64,000 nt of DNA from Ptychodera flava. Its lineage: Eukaryota > Hemichordata > Enteropneusta > Ptychoderidae. How positions within the stretch are numbered: position 1 is the stretch's first letter; every line of letters starts with the position of its first letter. Below the pieces are notes generated by a model that saw nothing but the letters and a program-made list of their open reading frames with translations, made no database searches and had not been told where the DNA came from. Shown piece by piece: positions 1-10,833 of the stretch. The position numbers and the translations under genes were made by a program. The DNA lies in contig NC_091944.1 in assembly GCF_041260155.1 (NCBI RefSeq), forward strand, positions 12,837,272 to 12,901,271. Direction: 5' to 3'.

Positions 1-232
1 GACTGTACTGAATCTGGTCCAAATAAGTCATCTCCCATATCTCCGTCATCACTGGAAGGACTGTAAGGCCTCGGTGGAGGTGACATGGTAGGCAGTGGCA
101 CTGGCTCTGCACTCTTTTCCTCAGGTTTCTGTTCTTGCCTTGAGCTCTCATTCACCTCTAGTGTAGATTCCTGTTCCCTGACTACTGGTTCCTCTGTCGG
201 GTTAGCAACATTGAATATCTGTCTTTCATTTA
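1..232 (-). CDS. RAD21: RAD21 coding exon 9, partial
   Basis: Acidic and proline-rich linker ([18 protein letters not shown], then [18 protein letters not shown]). The frame is open from an acceptor at 232 (GATTACAG); an alternative acceptor at 193 (CCGACAG) keeps the same frame. The exon continues beyond the left edge. Confidence 0.75.
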
Positions 233-3200
233 CTGTAATCAAAGGTACCATTTAAGTAGGAAATCCTCAGGATCAAAATTACTGTAACACCCTCTTGGCA
301 AAGCAACAAGCAGTTTTTACCTGGTACACAAGTTTTGAAAGTTGAAAATTGGCTTTTGGATGTAGTTTTGCGCAACAGCAAAACATCAATTTCAAGATCA
401 GAATAGTACATTCTTGTCCATGCTGGTTTTTTGATAGCACATTTCAGTTCTGATAAAGAGCAATCTAATACATATCTACCAACACACAGAGACTAACATT
501 GAACATCTACGGCAGTTACCATGAACAATTTCATGTTTAGTACCTTAAATGGACTACTTCATTCTGAATCAATAACCCAATCCAATAGCAATATGTCTGG
601 CTGGCTATCTTGTTTGTAATTGCAGAAAATAAACAAGACTGATTTACCTTCATGGACCTCTTCCTCCCTTGGTACTTCTGGTTCCTCCACTTCCATTTTT
701 TCTTCTTCAGGTTCAGTTTCTCCATGTTTAGCAACTACCTTCTGCGTTGTAAGATTTCGTGTGAAAATCTATGCACAAGATGAAAAGAGATTACACATCA
801 CTTATTGTTCTTTTTCTAGCAACAATATATCTGCTCCATCATTTGTTGTTGATAACTAGTCACATTGCCTGATTATACACATTTCACCAATGTTGATAGA
901 CATAAAACACAAATTCAAAATCATTCCTATGGTTCATTCTGTTTGTCCTGGGATTCCTTTTCATGACTGAATTAAAAACATACACTTACAGATATTTTCT
1001 AGATGAACAAAGGCTTCGTGTGAAGCAAGGATTTGTCAGTTACAATTACGTTCTCTCGTACCCTTTTTGAGTTCACATGATTTTTACCTTCAGTAAGCAA
1101 CTTCCAGCAACTCTTCCTGGCAATGAAAACAGCTTATCCACACCCCCAGTCTCCTTCCAGATCATGAGTTTCTTGGTAGGCGGTGCCAAGTCTAATGTTG
1201 ATGTAATATCTGTTGTGTCTTTGAGTTGTGCTTTGATGATATCGCCTGACAATTCTTTGACATCATCAACAACCAGTTTACGTTTACGCCTGTGTCTTGT
1301 TTCTTTCATTCCTGAAAAGTAAGAGTAATGTCAACCAAAATGCTCTGGTTTCTAATCCTTTCAGTATATTCCCAAGCATCTGCAGACCACTCAAGCCCTA
1401 TCACCCGAGATAACCATCAGAGATATAGAAAAGGTAAAAGATGGTCCCTCAGAGATATAGAAAAAGTAAAAGATGGTCCCTCTGTCAATACAGCATATCA
1501 CTGACAAGGGGGATTTTCTGAGGATGAAGAAAATGTCACTCAGCATGTTACATGTATATTCAGCGTCTGAATGACAGAAACTTCAAGAAATTTGGAGTGT
1601 CAGACAAAAAGAAGCTCAATGTCTGTCAATTTAACAGCCTCACTACATACTTATGTCATCATTTTACACAAGCTATACAGAGGCAACACTATAAACAGGT
1701 TTAAGTTTCAATGGTGAAGCTACATGTTATCTGTATGTGATCACATACACCAGGTTGGAAGTACTACTAGTATTAGCAATGCACGATGCGTATCCAACAA
1801 GTGTTACACGGTTAACTACAGTAAGACATCTAAAGGTACAAGATAGCCCAATTATATTTGTATGTAATCAGACACACTGGCTGAAAGTAATATTAGCAAT
1901 TCCCAATGCTTGTTCAACTAGTGTTACATGGCTTGCTACATGAAGTAAGACAACTCAAGGTAAAACGAGAGTATCCCTTTTAAACTTAACTTTTTCACAT
2001 AAATAATGCAAAATGAAGGGAAATGATAAAACTTACCTGTCACATCAATTGGTTCAAGAGCAAATGCCTCTTCTTCATTTTGTACCAACGTTGTCTGATC
2101 TGCTGCAGGAGGTGCTGGGGTCGGAGGTGCCGGGGTCGGCGGTGCTGCAACTGCTGCTGCCATTTGTTGATCGGGAGTTTCCTCCGGTGCAGTTTGCACG
2201 CTGACCTTTTCCCCTATGGGATGATAATATTCCAGTTTAAGTCAAAACTTTGTACTAGGTCTATCAAAACCAATTACGTCATCACAGCTAAAGGCAACCT
2301 TTTTCAGAGCTGCCTTATTTCAAATCCTCTATTACTTACTGTATTGCCCCTTGTAAAGTCAATTGTAACAGCATCACACTAATCAAGATCACAAAAGGGC
2401 TGAGAATACACTACAAATATATTTGTTATTCAATAAAGGTCACTGATGGCAAAAATGCCTAGTTTTTCATAGGGTTTAATCAAAAGGGGTAAAATAAAAT
2501 CACAAGGAGTACCTTCTTTCCCCGGTGATTCATCTTTCTTCTCTGATGATTCTCCACCCAGTGACACTTCAGTTCCAGTGATTTCCGGCTGCTCTTCAAA
2601 GAGATTTGGCTCTTCTAAAAATCCATCACCTGAAAATAATATCCAATATCTCAGTAGGTTTCCAGAGTAACACCACTGAATTGAAGACTCAATGACATTT
2701 GACAGCTCTTTGAACATGATAAGTCCATTCCTTTCTCTACATAGTTTTGTGATAAAACTGCTTCTTTGAAAGAAATTGTACAAAATTCAGACACAAAGCC
2801 TTATAAGTTGTCAGAAAACTATTTCAAATTGTTATACAAATTTAAAGACAAATCTAAATGAATTTCAATTAAGATTTCAATGAATGTCACAGATAACAGA
2901 TGTCATACCATGCCAGTCAATCTTTTCACAATGTTGACAAAGATACTCTAGTAGTCTATACTCTATTAGATGATGGTATCCCTAAAAGTACATAGGTATT
3001 TTCAGTTTTTTCACTGCATGTACATGGAAAGGAGCAATCTGTGCCCCATTCATAAAAATTTGAGGAAAGACTTGAAATTTAAGTGGGCAGTTTCATCCCA
3101 TCATTGATGCAATGTTTGAAGTTCTGTTTCAACCTGTATCACTATCAAAACATGAACGTGTGATTGCTAAAGTGTCCATGGAGACCAAACAGCAACACCT

Positions 3201-6200
3201 TTAGGCTGTTCTTTTGAAAGCATACACTCCATGTCACATAAATCAGGTGATATTTTGCCTTTTTCTAAGGTAGCAATACCACCAGAAACAAAAGCCAATT
3301 TACACATTACTACACTGGGATTACTATCACATATATGGACAGACGCCTTTGCTTGCTATATTTAGGGTTTATGGTTTGTGCTTGATTTCTGGGCTTTGAA
3401 CAACCTTTACAGGGCAGATTTAGCTTGAACTGCACAATTTACACAATGGCATAGTTGAGTAAAAACAGTTTTCAGATAGCTGCCATTCAAGCATCCAACA
3501 CGTACCTAAGATTCCATCTCCCATACCCATTCCCATCCCACCACCAAATCCATCATCTTCCAGAGGTTTGTCATAGCCAAGGTCCATGTGCTTATCAAGG
3601 GAAGCATCAATAGTCGTGTCTTTCTTCTCACCAGCCAGCATCAGGTGGCTTTCGTCTCCGGATGGCTTGTACAGGGTTTCTTCCATGTTTGTGCTTTCAC
3701 GTAACACTTCACGGTCATCAAAAGGGATGTCACCTGAAACCAATTGGATGAATTTGAGTCAATTGTTTGCAAGAACAGGAGACTAACACATCAGTCAGGT
3801 AAGGTTGCACTTCTGTGGTGATATACACTACGATGGTTACATTACTTACTTTTAGGATTTTACTGAAGAATTTTAGTCTTTGCATTTTATGCAAATTGCT
3901 TTTACAAAGTGAAAGGTACTTCCATATTATTCCTATAAACTGTATCGACATAACCTCATACAGCAAATGGGAAGCCGACAAGGCACTTACCGAAGCCATC
4001 ATCATGTCCTGCTAGTGTGATATTTCCAAAGTCTTCTTTCATGGTGATTTCTTCTACTCGACTTTGGTTCATTGTAAACTGCTTCTGGATATCAATGTCA
4101 CTGAATAAATAAAATAAAATGTGAATTATTCTATGATTATTGCATGTCAAGGGCTAATATTGTATTATCCATTTGATATACAACAAACACAACAGACTTG
4201 ACTAAGTTGTAAGTAACTTTAGGAAACCAAGGGAAAGGCTTTCCCAGACAAACATTGTGTGAATTGTGTATATTGAGAGCTTTAACCTTGCAGCCATACG
4301 TACCCTGATGGTTTAACCCCTTATCCTGTCAATACACATTTCATCATCAGGCAAAGTAAGTTAAAATGTGAGGTATAACCATGTCTAACAGTTTAACAAA
4401 GACTTTTAACAAATACTATAAACAGGATTTTTGCTCATTAAACCTGCTATTACATATCAAGCCAAGTTGGTGAAAATATGCATATGTTTTGGCTAAATGC
4501 TGCTTTTTACTTACTTTGCAGATGATAAAGTGATAGGCCTGGCAGAAAAAGAGTTTAAATTTTCCACTAACCTGTAATCTGGTACCGGTGCATCAAAATC
4601 ATGGAAAACTTCTGGCAGGGTAATGGCAGTGAAAGCAGCCTCTCTGTTATCTTCTGGCAAGTCTACAACTCCTGGCCTGAAGGCCATTTTGATCTTGACA
4701 AAGGCTTCATTGCAGTCTGCCAGCAAATACTTGGCTTTCCGACTGTGAATGCGAACAACACCAAGCAGCAAGTGGCCTGATGTTCTGAGTGCCATCTTGA
4801 CCTGAGATTAAAAGCAACATTACCATCCATTATTATTACACCATCAGGCGGTAGTGTTTTCCTTCAAAATTATACACTTACAGCCTTGAATCGGCATAAA
4901 TTGAATTTACAATGTTGCCATTCCAAGAGGCCCTCAACATTTCTTCAACAATACAGCAAAACTTTCACTTGAACATACATGTATTGCTCATGATAGTTTT
5001 TCAACTCCTCTGCTTATGCCATTATATCAACAAATATTACCATAAAGTTTAAAGCTGATACAGTGACAAATAAAGAGTAAGATGTTGCAGAACTAAAAAA
5101 ATTCTGACAAATCTGCCTGCACCTCAGAAGGATACAATATTACTTTCTCTGATCTGTGAATGAAGTAGACAACTCACAGATGTACTCTTTACACACACAC
5201 ACCAGTACATGATACAATACAAAAAGATGGCTAGACATAAACTGCCACAATGTATCAATGTCTATCTTTCGATCATTCCATTTGCAATTTTTTCAGTATA
5301 GTAGAGGTGTTTGATGTAAGGCCAAAGTAATTAAATTCTTTGTTTTGCGTCCCCACCCGCTTAGGTTTTTAAGGTTTTCATGAAAAACACACACAGTGTT
5401 TTTGAATAGGAAATTCTAGGACATAACCGCTTAGCTTTTCTGAACTAAAATTTTGTTACAATTTTTTATGTGCTGCAATTAAACTACATTGTGTTAATTT
5501 TCTTGTGTGTGTTTTTCAGCCGCTTAGACGCGTACCTTTTCCCATTTAGAGTGGACGCAAAACAAAGAATTTAATTACTTTGGCCTAAGTGGCTGGAGTC
5601 AGGTAGTCTCGCATGCCAGACCTCGAAACCTGCGTGCGGCGCGAGCGGCGAAGCCGCGAGCAGCGAGTAACCGCAGGTTACGAAGTCTGGCTAGAACCGA
5701 CGTGCTATATATACTGTCCAATAGAATGCTTCGAAAATCGGCTGGATGAAAGAGTACATCTGTTGTTTATTCATGAATGTAGGTGGAGCGTCAGTGTTCT
5801 CCACAAATAAAAAAATTAAGTGGGTGGCTAATTTGCATAATCATTTGCATAATATTAACATAATCATTTGCATAATATTTACATATAGTTTGTGTTCAGC
5901 AAAAATTGACAAAACAGGGTACTCATGAAGCAGAGCCCCTCCACTGATTTTTTCAAAATTCAGTACATCCTTAAAGTTGCATAAGCTTGTTTAACTCAAA
6001 TAAAGAAAGGTTAGGAGAGTAAATATACCGTTAAAGTTGGTAAAACTGCTCAGATCAAAGAAACTATTAAAAGATGTAAAACAATGAGATATCGAAGTTC
6101 CCGTGACAGCATCGCATCGCTAGGAAAATACTACGTTTTTCAGTACGTTTATCAGGGTTCTCTGACAATGCGCACCCCCGGTACCAAAATAGAAGAGTCC

Positions 6201-8402
6201 CACTCTGATGTCATATCCGCCATTGTTTACGGTATATTTTCATTCACGCACGCGATCTGGGATTCTCTTCACATGCATTTTCATTTGTCTAAAGCAAGTA
6301 ACGCTCCATCTGTTAAGAGTTTTTACTGCTCACTATAACAATTTTCATTGCTATGTTGCTGTTTTCACAAGATACTGACCGTTCGATCTTGGAAAGTTGA
6401 GTTGCTTTTACGTGCAGCCAACGCATGCCGGTGCAGTGACAGACAGTTCCGTAAGCTATGCTACGCTGTTGATCGGCAGCATACATGTCTTCGCGTTCCA
6501 CGTTACTTTTTATTTCAAGATGTGAGTCAAACAGAAATTTCACCAAATTGCCACTTCTGTATCTAGGGAATGTGTAATCAGTTTGATTTCAAATTTTTCG
6601 TCAATTAAGAGCAGAAATCGTCGCTGACTTTTGCTGTCTTTTGACTATGGTTTTATATCAATTTTTCTGTCCTTTACAATTTCTTTGGATGGGTCGGTGG
6701 AGTCAAGGGTTGAACAATAGCGTCGCGGGCCGCGACGCTGTTTTGGGCTGGGAGAACCCTGATGATGGTGTTAAAAGAATGTGTACTTTCTTGGGGGGAA
6801 ATTCGGCAGAATCAATCGAGACAACACTTAGATCTTGATGCGACCGCACAGTTTATTGTGTCACCGTCCGGGTGGCGGGACGGTGATTGTGTGAATGGGT
6901 TGACAAGTCGGTCGAGCTTCTTTCGCGGTCTTTCTTCCGCTATGGTCGTCGTGACATATCTTGACGAGGTATTAAAATGACAAATTCACACATACAACAA
7001 CAGCAAAATGTGCCTTATTGATTTAAATTAACACCTTATTGAAATTCAATACAGAAACAAACAAAAGCACGGCATAAAAACATTGCCGTGAACCAAACCC
7101 GCCACCCCAGAACAAAGGCTGACGGTGGGTTTCAAAAGCATGGGCGGCCGAAAATTAAACTGGGCGGCGTAGATTTTATCTGGGCGGCCGTGAAATTAAA
7201 GTGGGCGCACCGCCCACTTAAAAGGCGCCGTGGAGAACACTGAGCGTCTAAAAATAGCCTTTTGAATTTGACTGAATGATTGTGTCATTCATCCAGAAAT
7301 GTTTCATTCGAAGTAAACTGCCTTACGTTGACCTCAGACAGTACGGCTTCATGAAATCACGGTAATACGCTATCCCCAGTAACCATGATGGAAAAAAATC
7401 TGCAAAAATGATCTATGCCGTCGAAGAAAGTGGTGATGGACAGCCTGAATCCGAAGCAGGAGGTAGCCATGACAGATTATCTGGACGGAGACGACGCTTC
7501 TGTGGATTTGCCGACAAGATATGGCCAATCTCTAATTTTAAGATTGCTCCGGCCTTGCTTCAATCACCAATGCTTGCGATTGCATTTTGTTGATCGTCGA
7601 CATCCTCTATGGAGTTTGCTTTTTCGTTTTGCTCCGTTCAAACGAAGCTCAGATTTTGGCCCCATTCAACTGCCGATGAGCTGGTGGTAAATGGCCTCAC
7701 AAATAAATTCTCGCCGTAGATTTTCGCTTGAGTGTTTTTTCGGCACAGATATGAGAAACGTGGTGGACAAGTACAGTGAAAATGCGTTATGGCCGTCTGT
7801 ACGCGGTGGTCCAAAGTTATACTTTTATTAGCATAGGAAAGATAGCCCACTTTTGACGTCATCACATTCCTGAGCAGTTGGTTCTTGCCAGACCTCGTAA
7901 CCTGCGGTTACTCGCTGCTCGCGGCTTCGCCGCTCGCGTCGCATGCAGGTTCGAGGTCTGGCATGCGAGACTAGGAGTCAGGAAGCCAGAAGCCTCAATA
8001 TTTTTATTTTGTTTGCCACACAACAGTCATTTTATGACAGCTCATTTGTAAATGAGGCAAATTGAGACGTCAATGGTAAAGATCAAGCAAAGCCAAAAAT
8101 CTAAAATAAGCACCCACCCTTGAAATAATCTCCCATGGATGTATATGTAGATGGGCCTATTTATCAGAAAACTATGATAATTGCAATGCCCTTGCCATGA
8201 TTATATGAGACATAAATTTTTCATTTTTAATCGATACAAATACCAAATCATAACATACCTTAGGATGAATAATGCTCTCCACACTGCTTTCGACATTAGT
8301 TTCAAATACATGAGCCTTTGTCAGTTTTTTGTCCCAGTGAGCAGCTAGCCATATCCTTGCCAATGGACCTTTCTTACTCAGCACAAAATGGGCATAAAAC
8401 AT
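1..8402 (-). CDS. RAD21: RAD21 cohesin kleisin subunit, 5' part of gene (nine coding exons, C-terminus off window)
   Basis: Kleisin that closes the cohesin ring by bridging SMC1 and SMC3; it acts in nuclear sister-chromatid cohesion, loop formation and DNA repair. The minus-strand exons are 8259-8402, 4572-4801, 3991-4100, 3506-3733, 2513-2629, 2037-2213, 1088-1311, 648-741 and 232 down to the window edge. Reading phases join without a break to about residue 518. The Rad21/Rec8 N-terminal domain (residues 1 to about 105, starting [20 protein letters not shown]) matches vertebrate RAD21 closely. The conserved [17 protein letters not shown] block and the [16 protein letters not shown] block (about 377-392, STAG-binding region in vertebrates) follow, with a basic RHRRKRKL stretch between them. 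A separase-type site (EVLR then E, R173) sits where human RAD21 is cut at R172. The C-terminal winged-helix domain is outside the window. Family assignment is secure; the exon 9 acceptor is the least certain junction. Confidence 0.95.
648..741 (-). CDS. RAD21: RAD21 coding exon 8 (residues 411-441)
   Basis: [20 protein letters not shown], then EVPREEE, which aligns with ENPEVPRED of human RAD21. Acceptor AACGCAG, donor GTAAAT, phase 1. The human LFTRCLTPLVPED-type segment before it is not found between this exon and exon 7. Confidence 0.85.
1088..1311 (-). CDS. RAD21: RAD21 coding exon 7 (residues 336-410), STAG-binding region
   Basis: [21 protein letters not shown] is followed by [24 protein letters not shown], the segment that contacts STAG/SA proteins in vertebrates. 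The exon ends [10 protein letters not shown], where human has AQPLWNNRLLK. Phase 0. Confidence 0.95.
1412..1483. repeat. Two-copy 32-bp tandem duplication in RAD21 intron
   Basis: The unit CAGAGATATAGAAAA(G/A)GT and onward is repeated head to tail with one substitution. It lies between exons 7 and 6. Confidence 0.8.
2037..2213 (-). CDS. RAD21: RAD21 coding exon 6 (residues 277-335)
   Basis: Starts [18 protein letters not shown], passes through an alanine/proline run ([16 protein letters not shown]), then the highly conserved [20 protein letters not shown] motif. Donor GTAAGT, phase 1. The Ala/Pro repeat is G+C rich and gives a misleading long ORF on the other strand. Confidence 0.94.
2513..2629 (-). 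CDS. RAD21: RAD21 coding exon 5 (residues 238-276)
   Basis: Acidic, low-conservation linker ([20 protein letters not shown] and onward). Acceptor ATTTTCAG is good; donor GTACTC is weak, but the phase (1) fits both neighbours. Confidence 0.88.
3506..3733 (-). CDS. RAD21: RAD21 coding exon 4 (residues 162-237), separase site
   Basis: Begins [17 protein letters not shown] (R173) is the expected first separase cleavage site, aligned with DREIMR172 of human RAD21. Further on there is a glycine/methionine-rich [13 protein letters not shown] run. Donor GTACGT, phase 1. Confidence 0.93.
3991..4100 (-). CDS. RAD21: RAD21 coding exon 3 (residues 125-161)
   Basis: Acceptor ATTCAG, then [20 protein letters not shown], corresponding to the human [20 protein letters not shown] block. 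Ends in GFG before donor GTAAGT, phase 1. Confidence 0.94.
4572..4801 (-). CDS. RAD21: RAD21 coding exon 2 (residues 49-124)
   Basis: Acceptor TCTCAG, then [18 protein letters not shown], which completes the SMC3-binding N-terminal domain, then the [10 protein letters not shown] segment. Donor GTTAGT, phase 2. The join to exon 3 restores the vertebrate-like order of motifs. Confidence 0.95.
5319..5586. mobile_element. 268-bp MITE with perfect 34-bp terminal inverted repeats
   Basis: Left end 5319-5352 (AGGCCAAAGTAATTAAATTC and onward) is the exact reverse complement of 5553-5586. The interior is AT-rich and contains CGCTTAG three times. No clear target-site duplication is visible (left flank GATGTA, right flank AAGTGG), so the superfamily is undetermined. 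Thirty-four identical bases at both ends imply a young copy. Confidence 0.85.
5615..5691. repeat. Nested hairpin inside left terminal repeat
   Basis: Three stacked complementary blocks: GCCAGAC/GTCTGGC, AACCTGCG/CGCAGGTT and GCGGC/GCCGC around GAA. The matching structure in the right terminal repeat spans 7887-7962. Confidence 0.75.
6718..6740. repeat. GC-rich short palindrome
   Basis: AGCGTCGC and GCGACGCT flank GGGCC inside the foldback element. No function is assigned. Confidence 0.6.
8259..8402 (-). CDS. RAD21: RAD21 coding exon 1 (residues 1-48)
   Basis: ATG at 8402 starts [10 protein letters not shown], the invariant kleisin N-terminus that contacts SMC3. The exon ends at CCTAAG before donor GTATGT, exactly 48 codons (phase 0). 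The 5' UTR begins immediately upstream; a possible UTR acceptor (TTTTTGTAG) lies about 30 bases before the ATG. Confidence 0.95.
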
Positions 8403-10091
8403 GATGGCCTTTGTTGTGTGGTCCTTCTAAAACTACAAAAATACCAATCCTGTATTGGAATTAAAGTCAATACAATACCAGTTAATACAAGGTACACGAC
8501 ATGCGCAACTGTGATGTATTAGTCAAAACATTACTCTCAGAACATCCCCCCAAATAAAAACATCAATTTTTTTTCAAAGTATGAAGTGAAGTAAATTTAT
8601 CACACACAGGAAAAAAAATGTCCGAAAGACTATTATACACTTGTCCTCCACCAGCTCTGACCCTAACTACTTGGGGTTGGAGATGTTACAGATTTGTGGT
8701 TAGAGATGTTGAAAAGCTAAAACTTAATTTTCAGCAAAGCCTAGGAACATTTACAGAGATAACAACAGCAATGCTATATGGAACCTGCATAGAATATATG
8801 CGAGGTGATGTGAGTGGCACATAATTATTCAGCATAACATGGCTGTAGAAGGACTGATATACAGAAATTCAAATCCTAAAATGATTAAATTTTAATTCAT
8901 TAGATGCATTTTAACAATTGCCTCATCTTGCAACTACATACTGTTTCCGGTTTTCTGCCACATCACACCAAATTACATCATTTGATTACCTATTTTATCG
9001 AGCCTGCTCCTTCAGTTCAGCCTCAGGAGACAATAATTTGTTTACTGGCTATTGCCATTAGCATCATTCCATCAATTGACACAACAAAAACAACCTTATG
9101 GCTTGCTGACAACTGCTTATGAATTTACATATTGTATGATCAGGGAGGACAATGTACATCGCAAGTCTGTTCACATGCTATAGTATTACTACTTCTACTA
9201 CTACTACGTAATATATAGGTCAGTGACGCTGTCTGGCTGCTCCACTTGTTTTGACGTTTCCGACATAAGCAAAAACAATTCATTTACTGGACAAAACGCT
9301 GTCTTTACTGACAAACGACACCTTGATGGGATAATTTGCACAGAAATCACGATCTACTGAAAAAAATGGCAGATATGAAATTTAACAGGAACGATTTTTA
9401 CTCTTGCTTTTGTTTATGATATCGCACTATTTGGTATGCTCAACCCTGGAAATATGTCATCAGGGATAACCCCTAGTATCCACGTGTGATCACTCTTATT
9501 TGGTTGGGGAGAAATGTCTTGTTCAGAAACGACTTACTGACGTTATTCAGGTGTTGAAGTCTCTAGAAAATTTATATTATTTTTTTTAAATACATCCATT
9601 ACAACACGGTAACTTCGATATCAATTCCAGTGTGTAAAGCGCATAAACGGATGATGGCAAACGTTTCTCCCACAAAAATAGCTTTTTTGGAACATCATAA
9701 ACTTTTGGTCGGAACGATTTAATTTCTCGTGCATAAAATCACAAAATGGAAGAAACTGTCAGTGTATTTAAGACAGCATCATCGCTTCTGTAAATACACA
9801 TTTTGCCACAAGAATATCCGGAACAGGTACAGTCGGCGTTTACACATTACTTGCACGATTGCAGAGCGTGTGAACGATAAAAATAACCTTGATAAAATCT
9901 CCAAAAGATGCATAGATTTACCTGGAAACGGAACCGAAAGGGCACTTCTGGCCACCTGCAGGAGCTTCCGGCGCTGTATGTCAACGATTCGAGGAGCGCG
10001 ACTTAAAATATAGCTAAAAATATTGAAAATTCCTGTGTGGATTTCGGACGCGTACTCCACCAAATTAGTTCAAAATGGCGTCCTTTTTTTG

Positions 10092-10100
10092 TTTCCCGCC
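10092..10100. promoter_or_regulatory. E2F-like site
   Basis: TTTCCCGCC matches the E2F/DP consensus. It sits about 1.7 kb upstream of the RAD21 ATG in a locally G+C richer patch, where a cohesin gene promoter with an upstream 5' UTR exon could lie. Confidence 0.35.
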
Positions 10101-10640
10101 CAAACACTCTTTTCGAAATTACTATTTACGCCATTTCCGATACTGAAAAAATGTAATCCCACAGTTTATCTCACGATTTCATTTTGTTTAGAGCATTATG
10201 CAGCAGCTCTTGCACTATTTTTTCAATAATATAAACTTATAATTAATTTTCATGTGTATTAAATAGAAAAAAATCACATAGAATTTCTTACAAGTCTTTC
10301 AGAAGCCTGTTTGCACTTTGACCCGCGGTTTGATATTATTTACGTTCTAAAAGTGATAGGACGAAATATTGTTTATTTGACATTTTTTTAAAACACTTCG
10401 CGTTCACGAACTTTTTGTCAGTATAAAATAGCGTGACCCTATAGTTTGCTCGAAAACGTGATGCGAACCGAAAAAGCCTAGAATAAGAGAGTTTTAGTCG
10501 AAAACTTAAAAAATCTGGTATGAAAATAGTACTTCAGCAAGTACTTTAGCGTCTCGCCTCTCGATGGCGCTAGACAGCGCCACCACTGCACCGAGCTCAT
10601 AGCGATGACGTGGGCAAGTCACGTGATTGTGGATGTGAAA

Positions 10641-10676
10641 ATGGCTGAGGTCTACCGAGTATGGATGCTAGCTTAG
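10641..10676 (+). other. Possible upstream ORF (11 codons) in the BFR1-like 5' leader
   Basis: ATG in good context (GAAAATGG) starts MAEVYRVWMLA and stops at 10676, 108 bases before the main ATG. It would lie in the 5' UTR only if transcription starts upstream of 10641, as the E-box/TATA-like motifs would predict. Confidence 0.3.
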
Positions 10677-10784
10677 GCTGTCTCAGTGTCTGTGATTTCG
10701 TGGTACATTCAGCGACATTTACATCGACAAGTAAAGGACTATTCCTTTACGTTTTCTAGTGGAAACCAGCAGCTGTCTAATACT

Positions 10785-10833
10785 ATGGCTGAAGGTGGTG
10801 CCCCGTTTGAACCCACCAAAGATGAAAGCGACG
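10785..10833 (+). CDS. BFR1-like exon 1
   Basis: ATG in context ACTATGG begins MAEGGAPFEPTKDESD; donor GTAAGT, phase 1. Stop codons upstream and the strong donor make this the likely start. Confidence 0.85.

Larger units (their letters stand above)
5604..7973. mobile_element. 2.37-kb foldback element with 9-bp duplication (Mutator-like, non-autonomous)
   Basis: The terminal inverted repeats begin TAGTCTCGCATGCCAGACC and extend about 93 bp (5604-5697 against 7880-7973) with few mismatches and one single-base indel. The flanks are a perfect 9-bp direct repeat GGAGTCAGG at 5595-5603 and 7974-7982. A 9-bp duplication is typical of Mutator/MULE and Rehavkus-type elements. Each end is itself self-complementary (GCCAGAC...GTCTGGC enclosing AACCTGCG...CGCAGGTT and GCGGC-GAA-GCCGC). 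I see no transposase in the interior, so it is a non-autonomous element in RAD21 intron 1. Confidence 0.82.
4802..8258 (-). other. RAD21 intron 1, carrying two DNA transposons
   Basis: A 3.5 kb intron with no coding signal of its own. Most of it is occupied by the 268-bp element at 5319-5586 and the 2.37 kb foldback element at 5604-7973, which lie only 17 bases apart. The other RAD21 introns are short, AT-rich and hold nothing recognisable apart from small tandem duplications. Confidence 0.85.
8403..10784. promoter_or_regulatory. Divergent intergenic region between RAD21 and the BFR1-like gene
   Basis: 2.4 kb separates the two start codons, with the genes head to head. An E2F-type motif TTTCCCGCC lies at 10092-10100 next to a YY1-like AAAATGGCG, which would suit a cell-cycle-regulated RAD21 promoter. 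Nearer the BFR1-like start are TATAAAA (10422-10428), a CRE-like TGACGTGG (10606-10613) and the palindromic E-box TCACGTGA (10619-10626). These are motif matches only. The stretch 8403-9900 is otherwise featureless apart from a short ACT/CTA-rich tract near 9190. RAD21 5' UTR exons are expected here but cannot be placed. Confidence 0.5.

Noticed and set aside
2013..2382. Cysteine-rich plus-strand frames
   Set aside because: Antisense to the Ala/Pro-rich RAD21 exon 6; the cysteines come from reading GGTGCTGG repeats backwards.
5615..5691. Possible tRNA or other small RNA gene (hairpin with GGTTCGA-like box in the matching right end)
   Set aside because: No cloverleaf can be drawn and the sequence is the terminal repeat of a transposon.
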